This document shows positions 1 to 8,398 of a stretch of DNA of 64,000 nucleotides, piece by piece. The notes beneath the pieces are model-generated. The model was not told where the DNA came from, searched no databases, and was given only the letters and a program-made list of their open reading frames with translations. A program made the translations under genes and the position numbers. The DNA is from Sphaerisporangium corydalis (lineage in GTDB: Bacteria; Actinomycetota; Actinomycetes; Streptosporangiales; Streptosporangiaceae): contig NZ_JANZYP010000010.1 of the NCBI RefSeq assembly GCF_025506355.1, forward strand, positions 101,878 through 165,877, read 5' to 3'. Positions within the stretch are counted from its first letter, which is position 1; each line of letters begins with the position of its first letter.

Positions 1-288
1 TACGGCGAGATCGGCGCGGACCGCGACATCGCCCGCGTCTGCCAGATAATGCGACAGAACAGCGTCCCCATCCCGTACCCCTGGCGGGGCGGACGCCCGT
101 CCCACGGCCAGACGCTGTCCTCGCGGGAACGCGAGGTGGCACTACTGGCGGCGGCGGGCAAGACCAACCAGGAGATCGCCGCCGTCCTGTACCTGTCCAG
201 ACGCACGGTCGAAAGCCACATCTCCAGCGCCCTCCGCAAACTCGGCTACCTCTCCCGCAAGGACCTCCGGGAACTCCTTAACCACTGA
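1..288 (+). CDS. LuxR-family transcriptional regulator, C-terminal part (cut by window start)
   Basis: The frame is open from base 1, so only the last 95 residues of a larger protein are visible. The final 60 residues form a GerE/LuxR helix-turn-helix: LSSREREVALLAAAGKTNQE followed by IAAVLYLSRRTVESHIS and a KLGYLSRKDL end, the usual recognition-helix region and C-terminal helix. Proteins of this family bind promoter DNA as dimers and answer to an N-terminal sensory, receiver or ATPase domain, which lies outside the window, so the input signal is unknown. A methionine at base 49 is an internal residue rather than a convincing start, because it has no ribosome binding site and the upstream frame stays open. 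The gene ends 5 bases before the stop of the convergent glycosyltransferase. Confidence 0.85.
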   Translation, partial: YGEIGADRDIARVCQIMRQNSVPIPYPWRGGRPSHGQTLSSREREVALLAAAGKTNQEIAAVLYLSRRTVESHISSALRKLGYLSRKDLRELLNH

Positions 289-293
289 CCCCG

Positions 294-1406
294 TTATTCG
301 CCGGCCACCTCGCCGAGGACGGTGTGGACGGCGGCGGCGACCCTGGCGGGGGAGTAGCGGGACCGGGCCGAGGCGCGGTGACGGGCGACGACCCCGGCGT
401 CCGGGCCGGTGGACGCCAGGACCAGGAGGCGTTCCCGCAGCTCGGGCACGTCCTCGTACAGCACGTCGGGGTCGTCGCCGCAGACCTCGGGATAGGAGCC
501 GATCCGGGGCAGGAGGCAGTGGTTGCCGGTGGCCATCGCCTCCAGCGTCGCCACGCCGAGGCTCTCATGCGTGGCCGTGCTGATCTGGACGTGACTCTGC
601 CACAGGGCCGCGTAGTAGTCGTCGATCGGCAGATCCTCGCCGCGGACGACGCGGCCGGGAAACGCCTCGGCCATGTCCCGCAGCCGCCCCGCCCAGGAGG
701 ACCGATCGGGGAAGTGCCTGGTCACCAGGAAGCGGGCGGCGGTGCGTTCGAGGATCTCCGCCGCCACGTCGAGGAACACCCCTGGCTGTTTCGCGGTGTT
801 CGGCGCGTGGTTGAACACGATGGTCACGCCGTTTCCCGCGCGTGGCCGCCGGGCCGCGTCGATCCTTTCGAGATCGATGGGCAGGCCCACCGCGCGTATT
901 CTCCCGGTCAGCTCGCCGGCCGCCTTCTCGCTCACCGAGAACACGTTGCCGAGAATCGTGTTCCGCATGTACTCGCTGACCACCAGGACGCGGTCCGCCG
1001 CCATCAGGTTCCCCAGGTCGGCCCAGCGCAGTTTCGGATAATGCTCGAACCGGAAAAGGTCCGTCTCGTCCCAGTGGCTGCCGTGCGTGTAGGTGACCAG
1101 GGGCAGTGCGGCGGTGTCGTCGAGCACCCACCGCAGGTCCGCGGTGAACGGCCACAGGGCGTGGAAGGCGAGCGCCACGTCGTAGTGGTTCACGCGCACC
1201 GCCGCCTCGACGGCCGCGAGGATCTCCCCGGTCCAGACGGTGAGCCGCCGCGCGTCCGACTGGATGACGTCCACCTGGAGGCCGAGCCCGCGCAGGCCCG
1301 CGACCAGCGCGTCGGCACACGTGACGCTGTACCCCAACGCGCCGCTCACCCCGGTGGGCCCGGCGTCGGCCGGATGAAGATAAGTGGCGATAAAAAGGAT
1401 TCTCAA
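294..1406 (-). CDS. GT-B fold glycosyltransferase (family 4-like)
   Basis: A 370-residue GT-B glycosyltransferase that probably transfers a sugar from a nucleotide donor; the acceptor cannot be predicted. The N-terminus MRILFIATYLHP is the first Rossmann strand and glycine-containing loop. The C-terminal donor domain carries the E-x7-E motif in HESLGVATLEAM, followed by GNHCLLPRIGSYPEV, as in GT4 enzymes. The start is TTG at 1406, chosen because a near-perfect AGGAGGTG Shine-Dalgarno lies four bases upstream and the N-terminus then begins directly at the first strand. It is divergent from the NTPase gene with only 66 bases between them, so their promoters must be adjacent. No membrane segment is apparent, so it should act in the cytoplasm. 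No other sugar genes are nearby. Confidence 0.8.
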   Translation of the reverse strand: MRILFIATYLHPADAGPTGVSGALGYSVTCADALVAGLRGLGLQVDVIQSDARRLTVWTGEILAAVEAAVRVNHYDVALAFHALWPFTADLRWVLDDTAALPLVTYTHGSHWDETDLFRFEHYPKLRWADLGNLMAADRVLVVSEYMRNTILGNVFSVSEKAAGELTGRIRAVGLPIDLERIDAARRPRAGNGVTIVFNHAPNTAKQPGVFLDVAAEILERTAARFLVTRHFPDRSSWAGRLRDMAEAFPGRVVRGEDLPIDDYYAALWQSHVQISTATHESLGVATLEAMATGNHCLLPRIGSYPEVCGDDPDVLYEDVPELRERLLVLASTGPDAGVVARHRASARSRYSPARVAAAVHTVLGEVAGE

Positions 1407-1472
1407 TCGGCACCTCCTATGGGAGATTTCCGTTGTCAGGGGTGACGGAACAGTAAGCCGATCGGATCCCTA

Positions 1473-4400
1473 ATGTCGATCTTTGATGATCTGAACCAGA
1501 ATCGACCGGCCGGGGCGCGGCTCTTCGTCGATCGGCACACGCCGTGCCGGGAGTTCGCCGAGCGCCTCAACAACGATCCGGCGCAGCAGGTCGTCCAGGT
1601 TTATGTGGGTGTGGGGGGCAACGGGAAAAGCGCACTGCTCCGTACCCTCCAAAGGCGGTGCGTCTACCGCATTCCCCGCGAGCATTGGGAGGAGATCCAC
1701 GGCTATCCGGATGAATTCTTCGTCGACGCGCTGAGCCGTGCCCCTGGCGCGGAGAAGGTGCCGGTGGCGCTCCTGGACTTCGGCGCCCAGCCGTCCGGGG
1801 TGAACCGTCCGCAGGAGCCGCTCAGCGCGTTGTTCATGCTCAAACGGCAACTGGCGGAGGCCGGTGTCCGGACGCCCCGGTTCGACTTCGCGGCCGTCGC
1901 GTACCTGCACCGCTCGGGCGCGGACGTCCGGGCGCTGGTCAACGAGCTCTTTCCCCGGTCGGAACTGCTGTCGGCCGCCGGCGTCGCCGACGCGTTCCTG
2001 CAGGTTCCCGTCGTCCAGGTGGGCACGGCCCTGTTCGAGTGGTTCAACGGCAGGCTCGACAACCTCATGGAACAGCGCAAGCTGCGCCGCAGGGTGCCAC
2101 CTGAGGTGGTGGCCGAGGTGCTCGCCCTCGCCCCGGAACCCGATCTCATGGAGGCCCTGCCCCGGCTCTTCTGCGAGGACCTGCGCGCGGTGCTGACCGG
2201 CCGCCGCACCCCGCACCGCATCGTCCTGCTCTTCGACACCTACGAAGCGGTGGCGGGAGAGGGCAGCCGGTCGCGGTTCGGCAACGTCGGCGGCCCGCGC
2301 TGGATCAGGTCACTGCTCGGCAACCTGCCGCTCGCCGACGGGGCCATGGCGGTGGTGGCGGGCCGGGCCGCGCCCACCTGGTCGCGGGCGCTCACCGAGC
2401 CGATCCCCGAGCGGTACGTCAAGATCGACGCGCTGGGGGCGCTGCCCGACCGGTTCGCCCGGGTGTACCTGGAGGAGGCGGGGGTGACCGACCCCGAGCT
2501 CCAAGATGCGCTCGTCTCCTACGCATCCGACGAGGCCGGCCTGGTCCATCCCCTGCTGCTCGGCCTGTCCACCGACGTGGTGCTCACCGCCGCCGAGCGC
2601 GGCCGGAACCTTCAGACCGCCGACTTCCCCGCCGACCCCGAACTGCGGGACAGGGAGCGCGCGCTGGCGGCCCGGCTGCTGTCGCGGATCAACGACGACC
2701 TGGAGGAGGCCGTGGCGGCCGTCTCCGCCGCCAGGTCGTTCGACAGCGACCTGTTCTTCCACCTGGGCGCGCAGATGGACTTCCCGGCGACGATGGCGGT
2801 GTTCCGGCGGCTGACCGCGTTCTCCTTCGTGACCCCTATCGCCGGAGAACAGCGATTCGCCCTGCACCAGTTACTGCGCCGCGCCATCGCCAACATCGCG
2901 CCCGAGGTCGTCCTCCAGGCTCACGAGGTGCTCGCTGCTTACTATGGTGCCGTGCCGCGACCAGACGAGTTCACCCGGCGGATAGAGCACATCTACCATC
3001 GCGCCCAGCTCGACCCGGCGGCGGGGGTGACGCTCTGGCTCGCCGAGATGGACCGGGTGCTGGCCCTCAGCCGGTTCGACCTGTGCAGATCGCTGCTGAG
3101 CGTGCTCGGCGACCTCGACATGCCCTCCCCCGAGGTCGCGGAGGCCTGCGACTACCAGGTGGCACGGGCCGAGATCGCGCTCGGCCGCTGGGAGGAGGCC
3201 GAGGAACGGCTGCGCGCGCTCCCCGGGGACGCCGCCCACACCCACCTGCTGAAGGGTGAGCTGGCCTTCGTCCGGGGCGACTTCGAGGCCGCGAAACGGC
3301 ACGCCGACCAGGCGCTCGCGGCCGGCGAGGACGGCGCCGCCCGGCTGCCGTACCTGATGTTCTCGGCCAACATGATGCTCTTCCTCGGCCGGTTCGACGA
3401 CGGCAAGCGGCTGTGCCGCGAAGGACTCGCGATCTTCGGCGTCGACGGGGACGGGAACACCGCCGTCCTGTGGCACTCGCGCCTGGCGTCCATCGAGTTC
3501 TTCTCCGGGGACATCGAGGCGGCCAAGGAGCAACTCGCGCTGGCCGCCCGGCGGCTGGACGCCGTCCCCGAGGCCGACCGCGACCGGCAGGCCGAGGCCG
3601 GGCTGCGACACGAGGAGGCCGTCATCGCCGAAGCGGAGGGCAGGGCCGCCGACGCGCTGCGCGGCCAGGCCGAGGCACTGCGCATCCGCCGCGAGATAGC
3701 CGACGTCCGGGGCGTCGCCCACGGCCTCAACGGGCTGGGGCTCGCCGCCCTGCAGATGGGCGACGCCGCCGAAGCGGAAGCGCGCTTCGTCGAATCCGCC
3801 GTGTTCGCCCGCGACCTCGGGGAACGCCTGCTGTACGCCAAGGTGACCCGGGGCCGCGCCGAGGCGGCGACGCTGGACGGGCGGTTCGACGACGCCGACC
3901 GGCTGGCCGCCGAGGCGCTCGCCGAATTCGAGGCCGCCGACATCCCCTACGACGTCGTGCACGCCTGGATCACCCAGGCCAGGGTGCATCGGGCCCGCGG
4001 TGACGAGCGCGCCTGGCTGGAGTTGACCGACCGGGCCCGCAGGGAGATCGAGAAGGAGGGCTTCGGCAGCCTGTACGCACGCTGTCCGGAGGTCCGGCCC
4101 CCCTCGGCCGAACGCATCGGGCGCGCCATGACGGCGTTCGCGGCGGGCGACGCGTTCGGCGTCCCCTGGGAGGGCTCGGGCCCGGAGTCGATCGACGCCG
4201 ACCGCATCGGCGAGCTCCCCGCACCCGCGTGGGGCTGGCCGCGCGGCTCGACCTCCGATGACACCGCCCAGATGCTCCTGGTCTGCGAGCTCCTGTCCGA
4301 CACCGACGGCCACCCGACCGCCGAAGCGTTCCTGGCCCGGCTCGCCGCCGCCGAGGACGAGATCCGAGGCATCGGGCCGACCACCCGCCGCGCCCTGGAC

Positions 4401-5006
4401 CGCTTCCGCGAGACCGGCGCCCTTCCCGAGCCGACCCCCGGCGAACGGGCCACCAACGGTGCGGCGATGCGCATGCTCCCCGTCGGCTGGACCACACCCG
4501 CCACCGACGACGACCTGCGGCGCCACCTCGTGGAGACGCTGGCGATCGGCACCCACCGCGCCCCCGAGGCGATCGCTGCGGCCTGCATCGTCGCCGCGAT
4601 GGCCGCCTGGGCGATCGAGGGCGTCGGCCTCGACTCCGTCCTCGCCGCCGCGCTCACCGAGGCCGACTGGGTCGCCGGCCGCTACGCGGAACCCACCGTC
4701 GTCCGCGCCGCCCTCGCCGGCACCTGGACCCCACCCCCCGACGGCATCACCCTCGACGCCCTGGGCACGGTCGCCGCCGTCGTCCACATCCTCCGCACGA
4801 CCACCGACCTCGGCTCCGCCCTCCGCCAATCCGTCCTCCTCGGCGGCGACACCGACACCGTCGCCGCCCTCGTCGGCGGCATCCGCGGCGCCATGACCCC
4901 CACCGACCTAGACGACCTCCCCTGGCTCCCCATCGTCGACTTCACCCTCCCCACCCCCCTCACCACCCGCCTCCACCGCCTCCGCGCCGACCACTACAAA
5001 CAGTGA
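1473..5006 (+). CDS. STAND-like NTPase with TPR array fused to a C-terminal ADP-ribosylglycohydrolase domain
   Basis: A 1177-residue multidomain protein. Residues 46-53 (GVGGNGKS) are a P-loop and IVLLFDTYEAV near residue 255 is a Walker B strand, followed by a sensor-like AVVAGRAAP. Residues about 480-870 are alpha-helical, rich in Ala/Glu, and read as degenerate tetratricopeptide repeats. From about residue 880 an ADP-ribosylglycohydrolase (ARH/DraG) fold begins, with its metal-binding motifs: SDDTAQ near 928, NGAAMR near 995 and GGDTDTVAA near 1124. Family knowledge: STAND ATPases with TPRs sense ligands and activate a fused or neighbouring effector, and ARH enzymes remove ADP-ribose from proteins or nucleic acids. 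The gene overlaps the downstream SIR2 gene by four bases, implying coupled synthesis. It carries a TTA leucine codon (2871), rare in such genomes and bldA-dependent in Streptomyces. An antiphage or toxin-regulating role is inferred. Confidence 0.85.
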   Translation: MSIFDDLNQNRPAGARLFVDRHTPCREFAERLNNDPAQQVVQVYVGVGGNGKSALLRTLQRRCVYRIPREHWEEIHGYPDEFFVDALSRAPGAEKVPVALLDFGAQPSGVNRPQEPLSALFMLKRQLAEAGVRTPRFDFAAVAYLHRSGADVRALVNELFPRSELLSAAGVADAFLQVPVVQVGTALFEWFNGRLDNLMEQRKLRRRVPPEVVAEVLALAPEPDLMEALPRLFCEDLRAVLTGRRTPHRIVLLFDTYEAVAGEGSRSRFGNVGGPRWIRSLLGNLPLADGAMAVVAGRAAPTWSRALTEPIPERYVKIDALGALPDRFARVYLEEAGVTDPELQDALVSYASDEAGLVHPLLLGLSTDVVLTAAERGRNLQTADFPADPELRDRERALAARLLSRINDDLEEAVAAVSAARSFDSDLFFHLGAQMDFPATMAVFRRLTAFSFVTPIAGEQRFALHQLLRRAIANIAPEVVLQAHEVLAAYYGAVPRPDEFTRRIEHIYHRAQLDPAAGVTLWLAEMDRVLALSRFDLCRSLLSVLGDLDMPSPEVAEACDYQVARAEIALGRWEEAEERLRALPGDAAHTHLLKGELAFVRGDFEAAKRHADQALAAGEDGAARLPYLMFSANMMLFLGRFDDGKRLCREGLAIFGVDGDGNTAVLWHSRLASIEFFSGDIEAAKEQLALAARRLDAVPEADRDRQAEAGLRHEEAVIAEAEGRAADALRGQAEALRIRREIADVRGVAHGLNGLGLAALQMGDAAEAEARFVESAVFARDLGERLLYAKVTRGRAEAATLDGRFDDADRLAAEALAEFEAADIPYDVVHAWITQARVHRARGDERAWLELTDRARREIEKEGFGSLYARCPEVRPPSAERIGRAMTAFAAGDAFGVPWEGSGPESIDADRIGELPAPAWGWPRGSTSDDTAQMLLVCELLSDTDGHPTAEAFLARLAAAEDEIRGIGPTTRRALDRFRETGALPEPTPGERATNGAAMRMLPVGWTTPATDDDLRRHLVETLAIGTHRAPEAIAAACIVAAMAAWAIEGVGLDSVLAAALTEADWVAGRYAEPTVVRAALAGTWTPPPDGITLDALGTVAAVVHILRTTTDLGSALRQSVLLGGDTDTVAALVGGIRGAMTPTDLDDLPWLPIVDFTLPTPLTTRLHRLRADHYKQ

Positions 5007-5896
5007 CCAAGAAGATCGCCACCGGAGCCGAGAAGATCGCCACCGGAGCCGAGAAGATCGCCACCGGAGCCGAGAAGATCGCCACCGGAATCCGATCGGC
5101 CGCCCGGCCGATCGCGGTGCTCGCCGGGGCCGGGGTGTCGCAGTCCGCAGGCGTGCCGACCGGGCAGGACCTGCTGGAGAGCGTGGCCCGGCAGCGCGGC
5201 GAGGACCCCGGCTCCGACCCGGTCGCCTGGTACCTCCGCTCGGTCGGCGGCTTCCCCGACTACTTCGGCATGGTCGGAGACGGCACCGACGCCCTCCCCG
5301 AAGCCATCTTCGACCAACCCGCACCCACTCCCGCCCACCGAGCGATCGCCCGCATGACCGCCGCCGGCCTGGTCGGCCCCATCCTCACGACCAACCTCGA
5401 CCGCCTCCTGGAAAAGGCCCTACGCGAACAGGCCCTCCCCTTCGAACTCGCCTACGACCTCAACACCCTGACCCGAATCCTCAATAACCTGCGCCCACCC
5501 CCCGACGGTCCGGAACGGATCGATGATCAGTCGGCCCAGACCGTTCACAAGGTGGTCGTGCTCAAACTGCACGGTGACTACCGCGACATCGGTATCCGGC
5601 ACACCGCCCTCGGCGACCACATCTACCACGGTGTGATCGACGACCTGCTCGACCGGTTGTTCGCCGAATTCGACCTCCTGGTCTGCGGCTGGTCGGCGAG
5701 CTGGGACGTCCCCTTACGCCGCGCCCTACGCCGAGCCACCCGAGGCCAGATCTGGTGGCTCCAATGCGGCCCACCCTCCGCCGCCGCCCAAAGCACCTTC
5801 GCGGCCCGCCATCCCATGGTCGCCCCCGTGACCAGCTCAGACGAAGGCCTGACAACTCTCAGCACCCTCCTCCTCGACCCAGACCGCGACATCTAG
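5003..5896 (+). CDS. SIR2-like NAD-binding protein, probable NADase or ADP-ribosyl effector
   Basis: A 297-residue SIR2-family (SIR2_2-like) protein. The NAD-binding loop is AGAGVSQSAGVPTG (41-54), the conserved Asn sits in TTNLDRLLE (N131) and the candidate catalytic His in KLHGDY (H190). Bacterial SIR2 proteins of this type in defence systems (for example ThsA, DSR and SIR2-Argonaute pairs) deplete NAD+ on infection; sirtuin-type deacylation is an alternative. The GTG start at 5003 overlaps the upstream TGA (GTGA), so translation is coupled to the NTPase-ARH gene. The N-terminus is unusual: three and a half copies of the heptad KIATGAE precede the SIR2 domain. It contains a TTA codon at 5714, as does its partner. 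No signal peptide or membrane segment is seen. Family assignment is firm; the defence role is inferred. Confidence 0.85.
   Translation: MTKKIATGAEKIATGAEKIATGAEKIATGIRSAARPIAVLAGAGVSQSAGVPTGQDLLESVARQRGEDPGSDPVAWYLRSVGGFPDYFGMVGDGTDALPEAIFDQPAPTPAHRAIARMTAAGLVGPILTTNLDRLLEKALREQALPFELAYDLNTLTRILNNLRPPPDGPERIDDQSAQTVHKVVVLKLHGDYRDIGIRHTALGDHIYHGVIDDLLDRLFAEFDLLVCGWSASWDVPLRRALRRATRGQIWWLQCGPPSAAAQSTFAARHPMVAPVTSSDEGLTTLSTLLLDPDRDI
5012..5089 (+). repeat. 21-bp tandem repeat encoding KIATGAE heptads
   Basis: Three identical 21-bp units (5012-5032, 5033-5053, 5054-5074) and a 15-bp partial unit sit inside the 5' end of the SIR2-like gene, each encoding KIATGAE. The unit length preserves the frame, so copy-number change would lengthen or shorten an N-terminal amphipathic helix without disrupting the enzyme. 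Confidence 0.95.
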
Positions 5897-5969
5897 CCCG
5901 CTCCCGCTCGACATGGGCTGCCATATCCAGCGCGCTCCTGCTCTGTACAAGCCGTGACATTCAGTGCGC

Positions 5970-6560
5970 TTATTCTCGGTACAGGCCGCGCTCCGTGATG
6001 TAATCCACCACCGGGTCGGGCACCAGATAGCGAATCGACTGGACACGGCTGACCCGCTGCCGGATCACCGTAGAGGAGATCTCCCACACCGGAACATGAA
6101 GCAGCGTCACCCGCTCACGCCCCAGCAGGCTGGAGCCGCCCAGCTCATACCCCGGCCGCGAACAGAACACGAAATGCGCCAACTCGCCAAGCGAACGCGC
6201 CTCCCGCCACGTGGCAATCGACGCCAGCACGTCAGCCCCCGCGATGAAGAACAACTGAACGCACGGCCCATGCAACCGCCGCAGCTCGCGAAGCGTGTCA
6301 ACCGCGTACGTAGGCCCGGCCCGATCCACCTCCATCCGGCTCACCGAGAACCGTGGATCAGCCGCGACAGCGAGCCGCGTCATCACATACCGCTCCTCCG
6401 CCCCCGAAACCCTGAGCAGATCCTTCTGCCAAGGCCTCCCAGCCGGCACAAAGAGCACCTCATCCAGCCCAAGCCGATAAGCAGCCTCACTGGCCTTCAA
6501 CAAATGCACATTATGAATGGGGTCGAACGTGCCCCCCATAATGCCCAACCGGACAGCCAT
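5970..6560 (-). CDS. nadD: NadD-like nicotinate-nucleotide adenylyltransferase
   Basis: A 196-residue nucleotidyltransferase of the NadD type, which joins ATP and nicotinate mononucleotide to give deamido-NAD in NAD biosynthesis. The N-terminal GIMGGTFDPIHNVHLL is the alpha/beta phosphodiesterase-fold active-site loop, and ISSTVIRQRV near the C-terminus matches the ISSTxIR motif. Length and overall pattern fit NadD. One oddity is that the usual HxGH signature reads HNVH, with Val for Gly, although both histidines are kept. It stands alone, without the rsfS, obg or proA neighbours that usually flank housekeeping nadD in actinomycetes, and converges on the SIR2 gene 74 bases away. It may be a second or specialised copy. 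No strong ribosome binding site is visible before the ATG. Confidence 0.8.
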   Translation of the reverse strand: MAVRLGIMGGTFDPIHNVHLLKASEAAYRLGLDEVLFVPAGRPWQKDLLRVSGAEERYVMTRLAVAADPRFSVSRMEVDRAGPTYAVDTLRELRRLHGPCVQLFFIAGADVLASIATWREARSLGELAHFVFCSRPGYELGGSSLLGRERVTLLHVPVWEISSTVIRQRVSRVQSIRYLVPDPVVDYITERGLYRE

Positions 6561-6640
6561 GGCCCAGTATCAGTACTCAACGAGGGACCTGTCCGCTCCG
6601 CTCCGTAACGCTACCGCTCGGCGTACTCGCGAAAGAGCAA

Positions 6641-6835
6641 TCAGCCCACTCGGGCGACAAGCGCGGAGAGTTCGATAAGCGAGTCGACTCGCCAGTCTGC
6701 TGCGCCCTGGATCGCTGGGTCCTCGGCCCACAGATGCCCCCACGGGCCTCGACGGACGAAAGCGGTCAGCCGGTCATCTGCCACTGGAGGTGTGATCAGC
6801 GCCGACCGCGGCGGAAGCCCACGTACATGCATCAC
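6641..6835 (-). CDS. Small hypothetical protein coupled to the RsbW-like ATPase
   Basis: A 64-residue protein of unknown function, mostly polar, with no signal peptide, membrane segment or metal motif. It would start at GTG 6835 (overlapping the TGA of the upstream ATPase gene) or at the adjacent ATG 6832; both are coupled to that stop. The coupling and its position after the ATPase suggest a companion of the regulatory cassette, but I do not recognise the family. Confidence 0.5.
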   Translation of the reverse strand: MMHVRGLPPRSALITPPVADDRLTAFVRRGPWGHLWAEDPAIQGAADWRVDSLIELSALVARVG

Positions 6836-7326
6836 CGTTCCGTCCCTCCGAGATCTCCGCTGAAGATGCTGACCCGTACGGCGTCCGGTGCGGGGAGGTG
6901 ACAGCGGACCTGCTTACCGATGGGAGTGAGGGCGACGTCCCAGCCGGGGGCGAGAGCGTCGAGCAACCACAGGCCGCGCCCGGACTCGGCCTGGTCGTCG
7001 TCGGGAGCCGTACTTGAGCGGACGGGCAGGCGGGCCGGATTCGGGTCATGGACCTTGACCCAGACCCCCTTGCTGTCCTGCTCCACCTCGACGACGACCG
7101 GCGCCCAGTCACCACAGGCCCGCACAGCGTTCCCGATCAACTCAGAAGCCACCAGCCGAGCCGACTCCGCCACCTCACCATCGACCCCGGCGGCAACCAG
7201 CCGCGCGAGCGTCACCTCCCGAACCGCCCGCAGGTTCTCCTCACACACATTCATGTGCACCACGAACCCACCCGGCCTCGCAGCCAAGTAAAACCCCAAG
7301 GCAGCCCTCGCCTGCTCACCCGTCAC
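6832..7326 (-). CDS. RsbW-like ATP-binding protein (serine kinase/anti-sigma fold)
   Basis: A 164-residue HATPase_c_2 protein of the type common in actinomycetes. The N-box is SELIGNAVRAC, the G1-like Asp lies in VKVHDPNPARLP, and ESGRGLWLLDALAPGWDV is the G2/ATP-lid region. Such single-domain ATPases either phosphorylate anti-anti-sigma factors or, in the many WhiJ/AbaA-type clusters, accompany HTH-DUF5753 and DUF397 proteins with unknown chemistry. Here it is divergent from exactly such a pair, which fits that cassette. GTG start at 7326 is preceded by AGGAGGG at a good distance. Confidence 0.85.
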   Translation of the reverse strand: MTGEQARAALGFYLAARPGGFVVHMNVCEENLRAVREVTLARLVAAGVDGEVAESARLVASELIGNAVRACGDWAPVVVEVEQDSKGVWVKVHDPNPARLPVRSSTAPDDDQAESGRGLWLLDALAPGWDVALTPIGKQVRCHLPAPDAVRVSIFSGDLGGTER

Positions 7327-7531
7327 AGTGGCCCTCCTGTACTAGGTACGTTTTTCCGCGAATCACCAGTTTGGGACACCTAGGGCATCTAATTGACTAC
7401 CCAAAGTGACGGCGACTTCCCGTAGATGATGAAGGCTTTCCAAGATTGGGCGCAAGGTTTCGACCCAACTCGGTCTCACTATTCGTGGAAGAGGCCAGTC
7501 TCACCTGGGGGTGGAGTGCCAGACTGCCCCC
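7327..7531. promoter_or_regulatory. Divergent promoter region with candidate inverted repeat
   Basis: About 205 bases separate the RsbW-like and WhiJ-like genes. The stretch is poorer in GC than its surroundings. TTTGGG at 7370-7375 is mirrored by CCCAAA at 7400-7405, and CTAGG occurs twice (7342 and 7379 area). A site for the HTH regulator encoded next door is plausible but not shown; no clear -35/-10 pair was identified. Confidence 0.35.
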
Positions 7532-8398
7532 ATGCCCAACGCGCCAGTGGTTCCGACGGTCCGACGCCGCCGCCTCGGCTCGACGCTGAAACACCTTCGC
7601 AACCAGGCCGCCCTCACCCTGGACGAAGCGGCCGCCGCAATGGGCTGGAAGGCCCCAAAGATGTCCAAAATCGAGAACGCCTCCGCAACCATCCGCCCAG
7701 CAGAAGTCGCCACCCTGCTCAAGGCGTACGGCGTGACCGACCCCGAGGTCTTCGCCGCCCTGGAAAGTCTGGCCCGGGACGCGGGGAAGAAAGGGTGGTG
7801 GCAGACGTATACCGGCGTCGTCTCGTCCGCATATGCGGACTACATCGCTCTCGAATCCGACGCCGAGCGCATCTGCGAGTGGTCACCACTGCTCATCCCC
7901 GGCTTGCTACAGACCGCGGCCTACGCCCGTGAGAACATCGCCGGCATCACGCACTTCCGTACTCCAGACGAGATCGCCGCGCTGGTCGAGGTGCGTCAAG
8001 CACGGCAGTCCGTCCTCAGCCGTCCCGGCAACGCAGTGGAACTCTGGGCGATCATCCACGAAGCAGCCCTGTATCAACGCTTCGCCGTACGGCCCGCCAT
8101 CATGCGCGAGCAGCTCCGCCGCCTGCTCGACGCCGCTGAGCTGCCCACTGTGACGGTTCAGGTCATGCCGCTGGACTCGACGGCGCATCCAGGCATCTTG
8201 GGCGGCTTCAGCCTCGTCACCTTCCCGAGACCGATCCCAAACCTCGTGCTATTTGAGAACCTCAGCGGTGCGACCTACGTTGAAGGCGACGACACGACGC
8301 CCTTCGCAAAAGCTGTTGAACGGATACGCGCCTCTGCGCTATCAGTTGAGGACTCCCTCGCCCGCATCGCGAAGCTGGAAGAAGGTAGCAAGAGATGA
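7532..8398 (+). CDS. WhiJ-type HTH regulator with DUF5753 domain
   Basis: A helix-turn-helix XRE protein with the C-terminal DUF5753 ligand-like domain, a family represented by WhiJ in Streptomyces. Residues about 15-75 form the HTH, with LTLDEAAAAMGWKAPKMSKI as helix-turn-helix. The central part holds the hallmark PGLLQTAAYAR, and the C-terminal half contains TVTVQVMPLDSTAHPG. These proteins typically repress developmental or antibiotic genes and are counteracted by the small DUF397 protein encoded downstream, whose start overlaps this gene's stop (ATGA). I place the start at ATG 7532; an in-frame GTG at 7511 is the alternative, and neither has a strong ribosome binding site. Confidence 0.85.
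   Translation: MPNAPVVPTVRRRRLGSTLKHLRNQAALTLDEAAAAMGWKAPKMSKIENASATIRPAEVATLLKAYGVTDPEVFAALESLARDAGKKGWWQTYTGVVSSAYADYIALESDAERICEWSPLLIPGLLQTAAYARENIAGITHFRTPDEIAALVEVRQARQSVLSRPGNAVELWAIIHEAALYQRFAVRPAIMREQLRRLLDAAELPTVTVQVMPLDSTAHPGILGGFSLVTFPRPIPNLVLFENLSGATYVEGDDTTPFAKAVERIRASALSVEDSLARIAKLEEGSKR

Noticed and set aside
2871..4829. Long open frame (652 codons) on the minus strand opposite the NTPase-ARH gene
   Set aside because: It mirrors the coding strand's third-position GC bias, has Gly/Ala/Val-rich nonsense composition and no motifs.
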